A stretch of 64,000 nucleotides of DNA. Origin: Nectonema munidae. Lineage: Eukaryota > Nematomorpha > Nectonematoida > Nectonematidae. Every line of letters starts with the position of its first letter. Positions within the stretch are counted from its first letter, which is position 1. Below the pieces are notes generated by a model that was not told the DNA's origin, made no database searches, and saw only the letters and a list, made by a program, of their open reading frames with translations. A program made the translations under genes and the position numbers. Shown here piece after piece: positions 47,490 through 60,109 of this stretch. The stretch covers positions 558,001 to 622,000 of the forward strand of contig JAUIRK010000896.1 of assembly GCA_030549495.1 (NCBI GenBank). Direction: 5' to 3'.

Positions 47490-47592
47490 CCGGTTAACGA
47501 TCACAGTCGACATTACAAAAATACGAATGGCTTGTTTTAATACAAATCTGCTTTATACTAGATATCGTCTGATTATTCTGATCGTTAACGGG
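47490..47592. mobile_element. piggyBac-like MITE (copy d), intact
   Basis: A 103-bp element between TTAA 47486-47489 and TTAA 47593-47596. The ends are CCGGTTAACGATCACAGTCG and, reversed, CCCGTTAACGATCAGAATAA. The inside has CTAGATATCGTCTG. It is the empty-site counterpart of the MITE split by the Tigger element at 10952-13063. Confidence 0.85.
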
Positions 47593-49527
47593 TTAATTGC
47601 GAAAACTAACCCCTGAAATTAACTGAGCACCGTATTAGAAAAAGTTAAAAATAAAAAATATTTTATTTAAACTATGAATATGAGATAATTTTTAGACATG
47701 CATCACTAATTCTATTTGAACTTTGACATATTTTTTCACAGTAATGGTCAAAACGTAACTAAAAAAATCCTATTAGCATCGTCAATTTAGTTTAAAATAT
47801 GAATAGTTTTTCAAGAAAATTTTAAATTTTATTGCGATTTTCACATCCTATAAAAAAAAGTATATGACATTTTCACACTTTAATTGCAAAAAGTGACTAC
47901 GGAAATGAAATTAGCATGAATGATTTAGTATAAATATATATATATTTTCAGAGATAAGCCGCAAATTTGATTGACACTTTTAGAAATTTTCACGCCTTAA
48001 TTGCAAAAACCAAGTCGGGAAATGAAATCAGCATGGTCGATTTGGTATAAAAAATTAATTTTATTTAAAATTTGAATGAATGTTTTCGTAAGCGATTTTA
48101 TCATCAATCAAAATTTTGATTGTCATTTGCTATAAAGTTGCCTTTTAACCGAAAAATATGTATATATGTGTTATGAGTTCCAATATATATAATATCATTA
48201 TAAATATTCAAGATTGTATCCAATGTAAACAAAGTTTAAGTTATAGACATTATAATATAAAATTTTGTTGAAAAAAATGCGCATTTGATTTTAATTGACA
48301 TGATAGGGATATTGAACTATGATAAAAATTGTATAAAAAGATGCAGCTAACAATCATAGGAAAATTCACAAAATTTGAAGGGATATAATTCAGCCAATTT
48401 TCTACAAAGCACTAATAGGGAATGTATATTTTCTTTTATCAATTAACTTATAAAGCATTATTTCGAAAACAAATCAATTTACTTTCCAAAAGTAGAGATG
48501 GTATTGTGCCTTTAGATTTCGGTCATCTCGAGACATCGATAAGAACGTTAATTACATATGCATTGCTTCGTGCCATATGCAAATATTGCAGAGATTCAAG
48601 AAACCGTGTAAAATTTGCAGATTGTGCAGTTAAATTATATATAAATTTGACACGAACTTCGTTCCCATTCAACTGTAATTATTATTTTATGAAGAATCTA
48701 AGCTTATTAATACTATTTGCAGGAAACTCGATGTGAAAGTCATCCTTCTTTTTAAATCAATGTCAAAGGATATTTTGATGGTACTTTTGTTTCAATTAAT
48801 AGTTTTACATGCTAAACTATTATAAAACCTCTTTTATCCAGCTTAATTTTTTCAATATGAAATTTGTGTGCAAATATTTATTCTAAAATAAATTTAAGCG
48901 GCCTTCATTTTTATGTTAAAATCAATTTATATTTAGAAAATTTCTCTTGAAGAAATCTCAGTTGGTTCCAATCTTTAAATGACCTTCCTTATAACACTAT
49001 TTATCGCTACCACGAAACGTACACATTTTTATTACATTATTTCAAGGTTGATATTCATGTCATTCGTGTTGAAATTTCGTGAATCCAACGTATACTTCAT
49101 TTTATGAAGAATATTGATTTAGTATATTTTTCATAGGATTAAATTTTATAATCCATTGAAAAGAATTTCGTTAAATGAGAAAGCTTATATGTGACATTGA
49201 TATATGAATTAAATTTATAGATGGATATTAGTTATGACTTTTTCACAACTTAAATTTAGCTTTCCTATCCTACTTTGTTTGTTGTGTAAAGTTGTTTGAG
49301 TTTTTTTCCAATATGTCAAATTTGATTGATAATTCCACACATTCCTGCACCCTAATTGGCAAAACTAAAAGGCTAGGAATTTAATATATTTTATTTAAAA
49401 CCACCATGATGGCAAAAAATTGGCATCAACGTGGTCAATTTAGTTTAAAAAATATTTTACTTAAAATGTGAATAAATGTTTAAAGAAAATTTTCATGCGA
49501 AACTAACATACTTGATTGACATTTTAA

Positions 49528-49655
49528 CCCATTAAGTCCCAATGCTCCGATTTGGGAACATAAGTAATTTCATCTTTGTCTGCTTTTTTCAATGATTGAA
49601 AATAAATCGTCTGCGTTTTTTTAGATATCGTCTGATTTATATGGTACTTAATGGG
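49528..49655. mobile_element. piggyBac-like MITE (copy e)
   Basis: A 128-bp element between TTAA 49524-49527 and TTAA 49656-49659. The ends are CCCATTAAGT and ACTTAATGGG. The core AGATATCGTCTG and AAATCGTCTGCG are shared with the other copies. Confidence 0.85.
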
Positions 49656-50289
49656 TTAATTACGAAAACTGAGTCTAAAAATGAAATCAGCATGCAGATC
49701 TAGTATAAGAAATATATTTTAGGAAATAATTTTTTGACGTCAACCACAAATATGATTAAAATTTCCACACTCTAATTGCAAAAAAATGAAACTCCAAATA
49801 CTTTTAGACATTTTCAAATCATAGTTGTTAAAACTGAGCTGAGAAATAAAATTGGCATGGTAGATTTGATAAAAAAATATATTCAGTTTAAAATTTAATT
49901 AATATTTTTTGACACTTTTAGACATTTTGAAAACCAAATTTCAAAAAATGACTCCAGAATTTAAATTGGAATGCTTGATTTAGTATAAAAATGTGGTCTT
50001 TTAATTAGAATTATGTTCATACATATAATTTTCAGGCGTAAACCATAAATTTTATTGACACTTTCAGAATTTTTCACACCCTAATTACGACAATTGTGTA
50101 CAGAAATGAAGTCAGTATGGTTGATTTAGTATAAAAATATAAATTTTATTTAAAATTTGATTAATATTCTTGGACACAATTTTTAGACGAAAACCGTAAA
50201 TTTGATTGACACTTTCATGAATCTCCACACCCTAATAGTGAAAACTAAGTTGAGAAATGAAATTTTAATGAATGTTTCCTTAAGTAATT

Positions 50290-51465
50290 TTATCAAGATA
50301 ATTGACATTTACTACAAAGTTGAAAAGTTTATTGGAAAAATATTGTGTTGCAATATATATATAATTAAAAATTTTCAAGAGTGTATCTAATATAGACACT
50401 AAGTTATAAGTTATAGACAATATAAAAAATTTGTTGAAAAAAGTGTACATTTGATTGACAGTTTTTGACATGAGAGGACTAGATCTAATATTGTGGTAAG
50501 TGTATGATGAAAAGGTTTTTGCGATTAAATTCTTTAGCAATAATGTTGTGAAGTGTCTAGTGCAGTGGTAGTAGAATGGGTTTTAAGAATAACTTTTTCT
50601 AATTTTGCGCTTCGTGAAAGTAAAGAAATAGCACAGTATGATGAGTATATGCAGTAGCGTAGCCAGAAATTTATATTTGGAGGGGTCAGATGGGGCACTA
50701 ATATACATGCTTACCTAGTGGCTTTGTCTAAAATTAATGCATCAAATTCTGCTTATTACAACTCTTCTCTTTATGTCTATAAGCTCCTTTCTCTACTTGT
50801 GTCCTATTCTTTGTTAAGGTTTTAGATTTTATCATGGTTAATATTTCTTATCTTCGTTTCTCATAGCAAAGAGAAATTTTTTATTTGTTTTCTTATTACA
50901 AGTAGAAGGCCCATCTTACAAAGTTAACAGCTTGGTCGTTACCGTCAATGATATCAATAATTTTGATTTTATTTGCTTTATATTGTTAGTATAAGCCCAT
51001 AGTCAAAAATTAATTCATTATTTCATTTTAATTTGTAAATTTCAATTTTTTGATGGTGGGGCTCATAACTTAGATGAGCTCATAGCTTTGCTCCCTATAT
51101 TTGCGTCGTTTGAGACAAAATTATTTACGAGCATATTGTTTAACTTTATTAAAGCTTTTTTCACCATTGATAACGTGTGTGTCTGTAAGTCTCTATTTAT
51201 GTGTATTAAATTTCTTTACCAAAGAAATTTTAAGGAGCCAATTTTAGAGAAATAGAAAATTATTATCAATAAATTTTATTGTCAGGAAATGGGAACAGAA
51301 GAGAAAGTTATTCTTTACCACACAGAAGTTCGTTAGCTTTCAAGAGATCGAATTTTTAACTTGACTTTTTACTATTTTTAAGAGAAAATTCACTTTTAGA
51401 ACATTTTGAGACTTTATATAATGAAGAGTTTACTTATAGCTAAGATATTTTTATCAGTATAAAAG
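50290..51465. other. No gene seen; one repeat end
   Basis: CAGTAGCGTAGCCAGAAATT at 50652, followed by GGAGGGG, is another relative of the CAGGGGCG repeat end. It may begin the element that contains the hAT fragment downstream, but no matching end was found. Confidence 0.45.
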
Positions 51466-51469
51466 AAGT

Positions 51470-51865
51470 AAATTTCGCAATTCAACGTTATGATTGTGTA
51501 GATCCTTCAGAAAGACTTGAAGCTTTTCTGACTAATCTGCCACTGTGGAAAAGAAGGTTGGTAAAACAGGAAGCTTTGCAAACTTTCCAATGTTAGAAGT
51601 TTTGGTTATCAAAGACTTGTTACACCTAGTTACTCTGCAGAACTCTTCTATTTGCTAATTCTGTTTAGAAAACCTCATAGTAAAAATGATTCGCAATCCT
51701 TTTCTTGCCGATGTAAATTGTATTAGTGATAATGATGACCTTGCTAAAGATGATCTCATTGGCTTAAGGACAAAATAATTACTAAAAATTCAATTTAACA
51801 CAAAAAGCTTGAAAGAATTTTGGTGTGCATTTTTTATTCAAGACAAAACAATAGCAATCTTCACA
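51470..51865 (+). pseudogene. hAT transposase C-terminal fragment
   Basis: The + strand pieces EVNFAIQRYDCVDPSERLEA, IRNPFLADVNCISDNDDLAK and, in another frame, KSLKEFWCAF follow the C-terminal order of ZBED/GTF2IRD2-like hAT proteins (NPF...EL..L..D..LK..F....EFW). Stops and frame changes are frequent. The copy is old and lacks the catalytic part. Confidence 0.5.
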
Positions 51866-51869
51866 TAAA

Positions 51870-54800
51870 TATATCTTTTTTAGTTACAATAATTTTGTTT
51901 TATTTTTTTCTAATATATTTTTAAGTTATGTTAGATATAAAATTATTTTGAAGTTAACTAAACTAAATTAAAAAAAATAGTTCAAAGCTAAGAAATGAAC
52001 ATCTGACTTCAGTTTTTTAAAATAACCCTAAAATCGATTGATTAATTTTACTAAAATGCATATGTTTAGATTTGATATGGTAAAATTAATGTTTTTTGAA
52101 CGTTTTGTTCAAAATTTAAACGGAATTTTTGAAGGGGTCCTTTTCTTGAAAAAGTATAAATAGACGAATGAATAAAAAAATTTATTGAATGATTGATAGC
52201 TAAAAATGTTTTCTAATAAATCAGCATTTGCAAAATAAAAGTGTTCGCACTCCTGGGGTGGGAGATAGCAATGTAGGGAGTGGAAGATCTTGATTCTAGC
52301 ATGGGTTTGGACTCTGAGTTAGTATTCGAGATCTAAGTAATTTCGGAGGATTTGGAGTCGCAAATGGGTTAAAAAAATTGTTCAGGTTCAAAATATAATA
52401 TTGTAAAAATAAAAAAATATTTTGAAATAAAAGTTTGAGAAAACTACCATAGCTCTTTCCATATGCACGAAAATTTGTATTTTTGATAATTGACACAAGA
52501 AAAAATTGTATATCTTTTATTGTATAAGTGATAGGCAATGTTAAATAAAATATATAATGTAGTACTTCACATCTTTCTTTATCTTGTCAAACTTATCAAA
52601 AACATGCAATACTTTGGCAGTGAATTACGGATATTATCAACGACCGTGCCATGTATAAGTTTTCTAGAGAGAATACTGGACATATATGTATTTAAACAAG
52701 GTAGCTTTCGATCTGTTGAACACCTCATCAGATGGCTTATTTTCAACAGATGTAGATATCTTCATTTTAACTGAAAAAAGAGCAGATGACAACTTCATAT
52801 AAAACTACCTTGAAATAACTGTGGGGTAATCTTATTTTACTGAGAGCAGATAATTTTGCTCACGCCAAATTTAGCTTAGAAGAAAAATAGTCACAGAATT
52901 CCCCTATGCCATCATCGTGACAAGACACTCTAGAATTCACAATTTTTATATATTTGGTTATTGAACGTTTAAGATTCAATTTCTGTAAGTCGTTGTCTTT
53001 TTACGGCGCGATCTGAGTAACATTTCATTATACGCAAAGAAAATGAGCGACAAAAAAGATGACGTTAACAATATTTGATGACGTCATTAAGCTAACGAAT
53101 ATGACAGAAGCTTTAATTTTTTTGTAATAGTAAAACTAATTTGCAGTTTGAGTATGTAGAATTTAGATAACTACATAATATCGTCTCCAGTGATAGAAAG
53201 CATAAATTTTATTATTTAAAACCAATCCTTCTTGATCCATTATTTATCAATGAAATACTGTTCACAGGGAAAAGTTTCAAAAATGTATATCTTTCATTTG
53301 GTTCTACAATTGGCACCTGGCAACTGCAGCGAATATATTTATTTAAAAATTATTGAAAAAAGCGTTTAGCAATTAATAAAAAATCTATTAAACTATAATT
53401 TCAAATTATATATGCTTATTATAAAAGTAAGAAATATTTTAATACTTTTTCATCAGAAGAAAAAAATATGTCTTCAGTTGATCACTATCCGCTTTTACAA
53501 GAAAAATTCCAAAGTAAAGATTTCTAGAATTGTTTAGAAGAATCAAATGATATTCTCAATAATTAATTATTTATCAATCAGAAAGCAAGAAAAATTTCTA
53601 AAAGATGGTTTTATCTCTTCATTTAACTAAAATGACTTTTTACACCAGGTTGACAGATTTAGTTTTATGATATTTTGCTTTAAAGAAACTTGCTTAATTC
53701 ACCTTTCTCTGTACAATTACTTAATACTTGAATTTGACTTGTTGATACTTTTGACGAGCTATTTATTCCTTTAGAAGGATGATTCATTTGATTAAAGTAA
53801 CTCCTAACTATAAGTGTCTTAAACTATTTAATAAAAATAGAGTATTTACTATTAACTGTTCGGCCAATGTTTTTTGAAAGAATATAAGTGGAATTTTTGA
53901 AAGATTTCCCTTCAAATTTTGATAGCACTTTTCAAAATTTAGACTACTGCTGACGCGTTGAAATCTTTTAATGTATACAGCGAAAAAGAAAAAAATGATA
54001 ATAAAAAAAAGTTAATCTATACACGAAATAAAAAAATATCAGAATGTACATTTTAAAAAAAGTCTAAAAGGCATACCTTTATTATTTACTTTCTAGCATT
54101 GAGAATATCTTTAAAATGAAATGTATACTTTTACTCAAGATTCGATTACCTGTCTTTGTAGTTTTATTGTGAAACATAAAAAGCCTCGATATTGTAAATG
54201 CAGGTATGAAATTTGCAGTTTTCACAAGCACTTTACATGCTTTTTATGCTGATAGAGAAAGCACTGTGAGATCAAATATTAAAAAATAGCATTTGCAGAA
54301 TCGTGTTAGTTTAGTCCAGTAGACTTGACATGGAAGCCATTTTATTTAAGAAGGAATGCTGAGATGGTTTTATTCAATGCTTCTTAAAAAAATTGATCAA
54401 AATATACATAGTTTCAGCTTAAGCTCGAGGTGGTAGGCACACGCCCACAAAATAGACAGGTAGCGCTAGCTCTGATGATAGTATTTACTTCTCAGATTTG
54501 GAGCAAAAATTACTTCGTTTTATATCACAATTATTGAGATGTATGTGTAAGCACAGAAAATATGCTGAACTCGAATAAAAACGAAGCGTAGTATTTTTTA
54601 ACTCTTAAAGGAATCAAGCGTTGAAAAGTAAAGATAGAGGGGCCCTGTTCTACATAATGTTTAATTTTAAGGTAGGATTTCGGAATGAATGTAGAATGTA
54701 AGATGGCAAGGAGTGGTTTGGCAATTATCTTGAAATAAAGCTACATCCATACCAAAAACAAGATGCATTCAAAGGATACGTAGATATGGGTTAACAGGAT

Positions 54801-57185
54801 TTACGATAAGAAGAAAGCTAAAGAGACTGACTGAGACAAGATGATATGGCATTTAAATTAAAATTAAAGGAAGTTTTATTTAAAAAGATGGTGTTATCAG
54901 AAAAAGGGTTTTACTACACCCAAGAATTAATTAATTTAATTATTAGTAGAGTAGAGGACATAAAAGGGGCGAAGAAGACGCGACGTTTGACGGAAGGAAC
55001 TTGAGCGCAGAAAAGTTTAGCAATAGATTTAAGTTGTTGAAGTAGAAGAGTAGGAACACAGAGAGAGGAGAGAGATTAGAATCTTTTAGAAGGTAAAAGA
55101 GGAGACATACGAAGATAACTAAAAATGTATCATTCATTTTAAAAATGCTTTAGATTGATACATACGAAGGTAAAATTAAAAAAAGAACCAAAAGAAGCCA
55201 TACTGCTTCTAAAAACTTCTTTTTTTAAGAACTTGAGACTTTAAAGGCAGAGTGTGTGGCGAAATTAATGCTTATATTTTTGTAAATCCTTCACATATAA
55301 ACTCAGAGACGGACGTATATGATTGGCAGAATGAAATTTAAGATTTGAGAATATTGTATCACATGTTAGAAAAAGAGCATATGACTTTTCAGAATAGGAA
55401 AAGCTGATAATATCAATAGTGATAAATTAACAAGGAAATGTTATACAATAGTATAAAAAATATTATAAAATTAGCTTTTATAAGGTAGCACGTAGAAAAA
55501 ATATTATATTGTTACAAAATGGTTTGTCACTGTAGACAGACTTGAAAAAACACAACTTTATTATGGATAGTAAAGAGCAAGGATGATAATCTGTCAGAAC
55601 AAAACATGCACCTGTGTTTAAAGATCTAGTGGCAGCTTACTTTGTCCATTGAGGTGTGATGATAAACCGACACGATCAAGAACCAAAATTGAATCCTGAC
55701 TGAACAAGTTTAAAAAAGTTTGGGCATTGACATTTTAGATGCATTTTACTAGAGATGTAAAAAACTCGAAACCGATTCTTAGAACAGATGTTTCTTTCAA
55801 AACTGGGTAAAAGGGTTTTTTGAAAGAAAAAAAACGTTAAAAATTTATAAAAAAAATGTTAAAGTTGGTAACATAAAAAAAATGAAATAACTACGGACAA
55901 AAAATCTTTTATAAAATAACTTGCACTTCCTTTCTTGACAATATGATCTTAAAAAACAAAGAGCATCTAAGCTTGATGCGGACAATTTTAATCGCAATTT
56001 AGAAGAAAACAAAATCTAGCAGATAAAAAAAGGCGTTCAGATCCTATATTAGTTGCTTTGAGAATAAGGAGTGCCTTATATAGCAGATCCAGTCATTTTG
56101 TTCTGGTTCCTGTTGCTTCAAAAATCTTTAGCGCATTATTTGCAAGTTGGAATTTAAGGCACATTTTGGTACAGATTGCTCCATTTGAATAATGACTTCA
56201 CTCATGCATTCTCGCACACGTTCATCGTCATCATATATAGACAAGCGGTTACCGCAATTTATTGAAACAAGAGCAAATTTTTTGTAAAAAAACTAAATGG
56301 GACGAAAAAATTTAATGTGTAAATGAAAGTTATCATAAACAAAAATTTTGCTATTTTTAAGATTTATTTTCCAAATTAGTAGCTAATCAAAATTATGTTT
56401 GCCGTTATTTAGTGCTATTCCTAAGCAGGTATTTAAATGCAGGTCTGTTAAGGTATTTATTTTTCATCATATTTATATGCGAAAATGCTAATTCACATGA
56501 GTATATTAAAGAAAAAACGGATGTTAAAAAAAGTCATTTCTAAATTGTTTTATACTTCAAGCTCAAAAGAAAGTTTAAAAATGTCCTTTAACAATTGATC
56601 ATTTTTAAAAAAAATGAATTTTTCTTTGAATTTTCAAAGATGAGGTACCATATTCATCAATCTTATGTACCGCCTTTATATGGTTATTCAAGCAAATTTT
56701 ACATTCTGATTCTTCTTTTATAAAAACCTTAAGTAAAATTAAAATAATATAAAGTATATTTTGAAAGAAAAAAATCAATTTATTCAATTTTTTTTGACTA
56801 AAGTCAAAACCGATTTTTTAAACTCGGTTTCGGTATTTAATAATTTAAAAAACAGGTTTTACATCTCTACATTTTACATCTTAGCAGCCACCTGCACAGT
56901 TTTTGGCGATTAATTAAAATTGGGCGTAGATCAAGCGATGGACGGAAAAAGATGACATTTGATAATATGTATAAAGCGTTAGAATGCTACATACTCCTTT
57001 CAATTAATTATTTTAATCTTATACTATGTTTGGCATATAATGGATGCCAAAAAATCGACTCATTAGATAAATTGATATAATCATTTCATTTTTAACCGGA
57101 TATATATTCAAATGAGGAGATATTCGTCTCCCTAATTTTAGCTGGAATAAAGACTATAACTGGCATCTAATTTAAAACGGTAAGG
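51870..57185. other. 5.3 kb without a recognisable gene
   Basis: AT-rich sequence with only short frames: 52538-52774 and 54943-55137 (purine-rich shadow), neither with a known motif. No tandem array, inverted end or RNA gene was recognised. Old transposon debris is likely but unproven. Confidence 0.5.
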
Positions 57186-57187
57186 TC

Positions 57188-57325
57188 GTGGCGTATTTTG
57201 ATAAAGGCACAATTGCACCACTTGTATCAAACTATGAGGAAAGAAGGTTTGATGCTGTATGATCGAACCCAAGACCTTGAGTTATCCAAACCGAGTATCT
57301 AACCAACCCTACTCACGCCTTTTTA
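57188..57325 (-). mobile_element. tRNA-derived SINE head
   Basis: On the - strand the head reads GGCGTGAGTAGGGTTGGTTA, then GATACTCGGTTTGGATAACT, CAAGGTCTT and GGGTTCGATC. The TAGGGTTGGTTAGA stretch fits a pol III A box and GGGTTCGATC a B box, spaced as in a tRNA. It is not a functional tRNA: there is no clean acceptor stem. The body continues toward lower coordinates without a clear tail. Confidence 0.6.
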
Positions 57326-57639
57326 TAATTCAAAAAGACTGAAAATAAATAAACAAATTAAAAAAACATCAATATTCGAGGGCTCGTTCATTTAGGGGTA
57401 GAATAAAATTTCTTATAAATAAAATCTTTTGAATTAAATTTTCCCACTCAATTTTTTGAGTCGGATTCTAAATTATCTTTGAAAATATTTCTTTGATAAA
57501 CACATATACTTGATTGGAAAAAAATATTCCCTATCTCGAAAGACAATACAATGAGAACTATTTCTAGTTTTAGATAAAGCCTAAAAATTGATTTAATATA
57601 CTTCAAGCCTCGCATGTGATTTCAAAGGAGGCGAAAAAT

Positions 57640-57660
57640 CCTTTCACCCCCCCCCCCCCT
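57640..57660 (+). repeat. C-tract
   Basis: About a dozen consecutive C bases after AATCCTTTCA. Similar tracts adjoin the CAGGGGCG-type repeat ends elsewhere in the window. Confidence 0.8.
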
Positions 57661-57689
57661 AAATAATTTTAAATTTTCTCTTATATATC

Positions 57690-58760
57690 TTTTTATAGCA
57701 TATTTGATCAGAAGCAGTAATATAGTCAGTAATTTGAACAAGAGCCCATATATTTTTTAGCGTGTCAAATATTTTTATAGCACATAACTATATAAGAACT
57801 CTATAATTTAAAATGTTTATTCCTATTAATTACTATAACGAGGCCTGCCGATAAGTCGATAAGGGGGAGCAAGGGAGCTTTGTCCTTTGGGATTTATTTT
57901 GCCTCTGAAGCTCCTATACACCTTCTTATAGTCCCAGCCCGATTAAGATCAGTTTTGCCCCCCCCCACTTGACCAAGCTCCTCTCTCTGTACTTGAAGTC
58001 GGGCGAAAAGGCAAATTTAAATAACCAAGTTAAGAAATATATTAATATAGCATCTTTATTCTTAGAATGTTTTCGTTTTTTTATCAAGGTTGCTTAGAAT
58101 AGTTAGCAATGTTTTTACACTTTGTTAAAATTTTTGTTAATAAAACCTAATATAAATAATTCCATTTTCATGTAATTTATAGCGTATAACTTAGGGAATC
58201 AAATAGCTAATTTATATAAATTTAAGGTTTATAGAATATTTCTTCCAAAAATTTTAAATGTAGAATATGAAGATTATATAAGATGGTTCTTTGTTTTTCT
58301 GCGTAGCTAGGCAACATTTCGTTGATAAAAATAAAATTTTAAGCAACGATGCATTTCAGTGCAGAGTAATCTATCCACCTAACCAATTCATTTGATATGA
58401 AACAGGCTTGTTCACAATTAGTGAGATAAGAGGCTGAGAAAAATTATTTAGCTGCTAATCAATATTGGATAGGATAGTGGGGTTGGTCGCATAAATAAGG
58501 TCTGACTGCATTACCAATGAGTCTTCTAATACAACTCTTTCAATATGGTCTTTTGAAGACAAAGACATTTTTAAACTTCGAACAGAAAATCTAAAATCGG
58601 CTCAACCAAAAATTCTGTTTCCTAAAGATTTTCAAAAGAGATCTTTGAAAATTAATAATAAATAAAATTATTGAAATTAATTTATAAGAAATTTTATCTT
58701 ATTTTTGAAAAGATATTTCACAAAAAATATGCTTTGCACCTCCTCAAACATTAAACTATT
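57690..58760 (-). mobile_element. Non-coding part of a hAT element (relative of 15.7-17.2 kb)
   Basis: Colinear with 15682-16575 over about 900 bp: TTTGATCAGAAGCAGTAATA, GCGTATAACTTAGGGAAT, TAGTGGGGTTGG and AAATCGGCTCAACCAAAAAT. A segment at about 57838-58015 (GAGGCCTGCCGATAAG... to GGGCGAAAAGG, with a C-tract) is absent from the other copy and looks like a later insertion. The segment adjoins the 3' end of the hAT transposase at 58767. Confidence 0.65.
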
Positions 58761-58766
58761 CTTGAA

Positions 58767-59752
58767 TTAAGAAGTCTTCTGGGCCAAATTTCTAATCGCA
58801 ATTATAAACCGGGTTTTGATCAATTGATAGTATTTTTCAAATGTTTGTAGATTATAAAAATAAGGAGAAATTTCTTGACTAAGATATATTACATGGTGTT
58901 TTATGGCCTCCACGACATGTTTATTGATGAAAATCGTATTTGCTACAACAAATAATTGGTGCATTTCTTTCCATAGTATAGCTTCGAAACTTTTCGTTTG
59001 GAAAGCCACATCACGTTTGAGTACAGCAAGAGTTTTCGAATCACTTTCTTTGCATAACTCTGAAAACAAACAAGAGTTGAAGGCATTTGCTCCAATTAAA
59101 TGCTGTTTTAATGACTTCATTGATAACACTTTTCAACCCATCAGGTATAGTTTTCATTAAGGTTGGCGATGAATAGCGCACTGGGTACCAATTACATCTG
59201 GAGATTTTTGCTTAATCAGAGTATAAAAACTAGAACAAAAAAGTGCTAAAGTAGAGGTCAGTACATACTCAAGTGGATGTTCTGACTTAATAGCATGTGC
59301 TGTAAAAAATTGTCCATCTCGTGAAATATTTTTCTTGCAGTGGTTCTACTGCTAAGAGTTTTGTAAAACAAGGAATCGTCTACCAGGTGCTTGTCACATA
59401 CATATTGTACGTGCGATCAATCGTTTCATCAAGTTGAATTGCAAAAAATTTGAAAATCAAATTCCGAATCAATAAAACCACTTGATATATTATCAGACAT
59501 CTCTCCTATTAACCTTCTAACGGTATCGTTTGACAGCAAGATATACTTCAAATTTACAAGTTCAGAACTTCTTAGTACATTCAATATGATATCTTTGGAA
59601 TTTTTGACAACAGATATTTTTTGAAACTTTTCAAACCATACTAAATATTTTGAAAAAAAATCTTTATCAAATCTGGATTTGTGTAACCGTTCAGCTTGAC
59701 GTTTAAAATAGTCAACAGTTGTGTTTACCGAACTGTAGTGCTTCACTTCCAA
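58767..59752 (-). pseudogene. hAT transposase (ZBED/GTF2IRD2-like), damaged
   Basis: The frame 59752-59429 gives VDYFKRQAERLHKSRF and SSELVNLKYILLSNDTVRRL, then IGEMSDNI, the classic LSNDTVxRRIxxM motif before the first catalytic Asp. Around 59180 GTQCAIHRQP recalls the CxxHR motif of the core. The frame 59129-58767 has LFSELCKE and AILWKEMHQLF, ending LAQKTS. BED finger and dimerisation regions are missing, and several frame changes separate the pieces. It differs from the 42.8-kb hAT copy and is the parent type of the 15.7-17.2 kb derivative. Confidence 0.7.
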
Positions 59753-59779
59753 TGCAAGCTTGCAAACTATTTTTTATTT

Positions 59780-60105
59780 AATCAAATTACCATACACTGT
59801 GACAACATCCCCCTGATACACATGCTTCAAAATCACGGATCCAAGAATCTCTGGAGAATCTCACTAAAAGACAAAGACTTCACAGTGAGGTCAAGAGACT
59901 AAATTACATCAACACAGAGGAAAATCCTGCTGACAAACCCAGCCGCTGGAAGCCGGAACAAATACATAGCTATATAAGCCAGCACGCTCCAGTGGCAGAT
60001 CACTCTTTCTTTTCGACGCACAAACATCTCACTACCCATCCACCCATATCCAGATGAAGATTCCTCACCATTTTATGTGTTGATTAGTTAAATAAAGAAT
60101 TCTGC
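59780..60105 (+). mobile_element. Retroelement fossil, RNase H-like remnant
   Basis: Short peptides IHCDNIPLIHMLQNHGSKN and NTEENPADKPSRW recall the end of the RNase H domain of reverse-transcribing elements of the LTR or DIRS kind. AATAAAG at 60092-60098 may be the element's poly(A) signal. Only a small, broken part remains. The family cannot be fixed from so little, and the age looks old. Confidence 0.4.
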
Positions 60106-60109
60106 ACCC

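Larger units (their letters stand above)
47290..50285 (+). repeat. Long degenerate tandem array, unit about 110-150 bp
   Basis: The recurring order is TTTGATTGACACTTT, then CACACCCTAATTGCAAAAAC, GAAATGAAATCAGCATGG, GATTTAGTATAAAAATAT and TTTATTTAAAATTTGAATGA. The GAAATGAAAT..GCATG phrase (or a variant) occurs near 47350, 47770, 47902, 48019, 49425, 49679, 49842, 49953, 50102 and 50254. Units have drifted strongly. The part 48230-49240 is hardly recognisable. Two piggyBac-like MITEs lie inside. Confidence 0.7.

Noticed and set aside
48422-48736. 104-codon + frame (DGIVPLDFGHLETSIRTLIT...)
   Set aside because: Sits within the decayed tandem array, with no known domain and no transcript signals.
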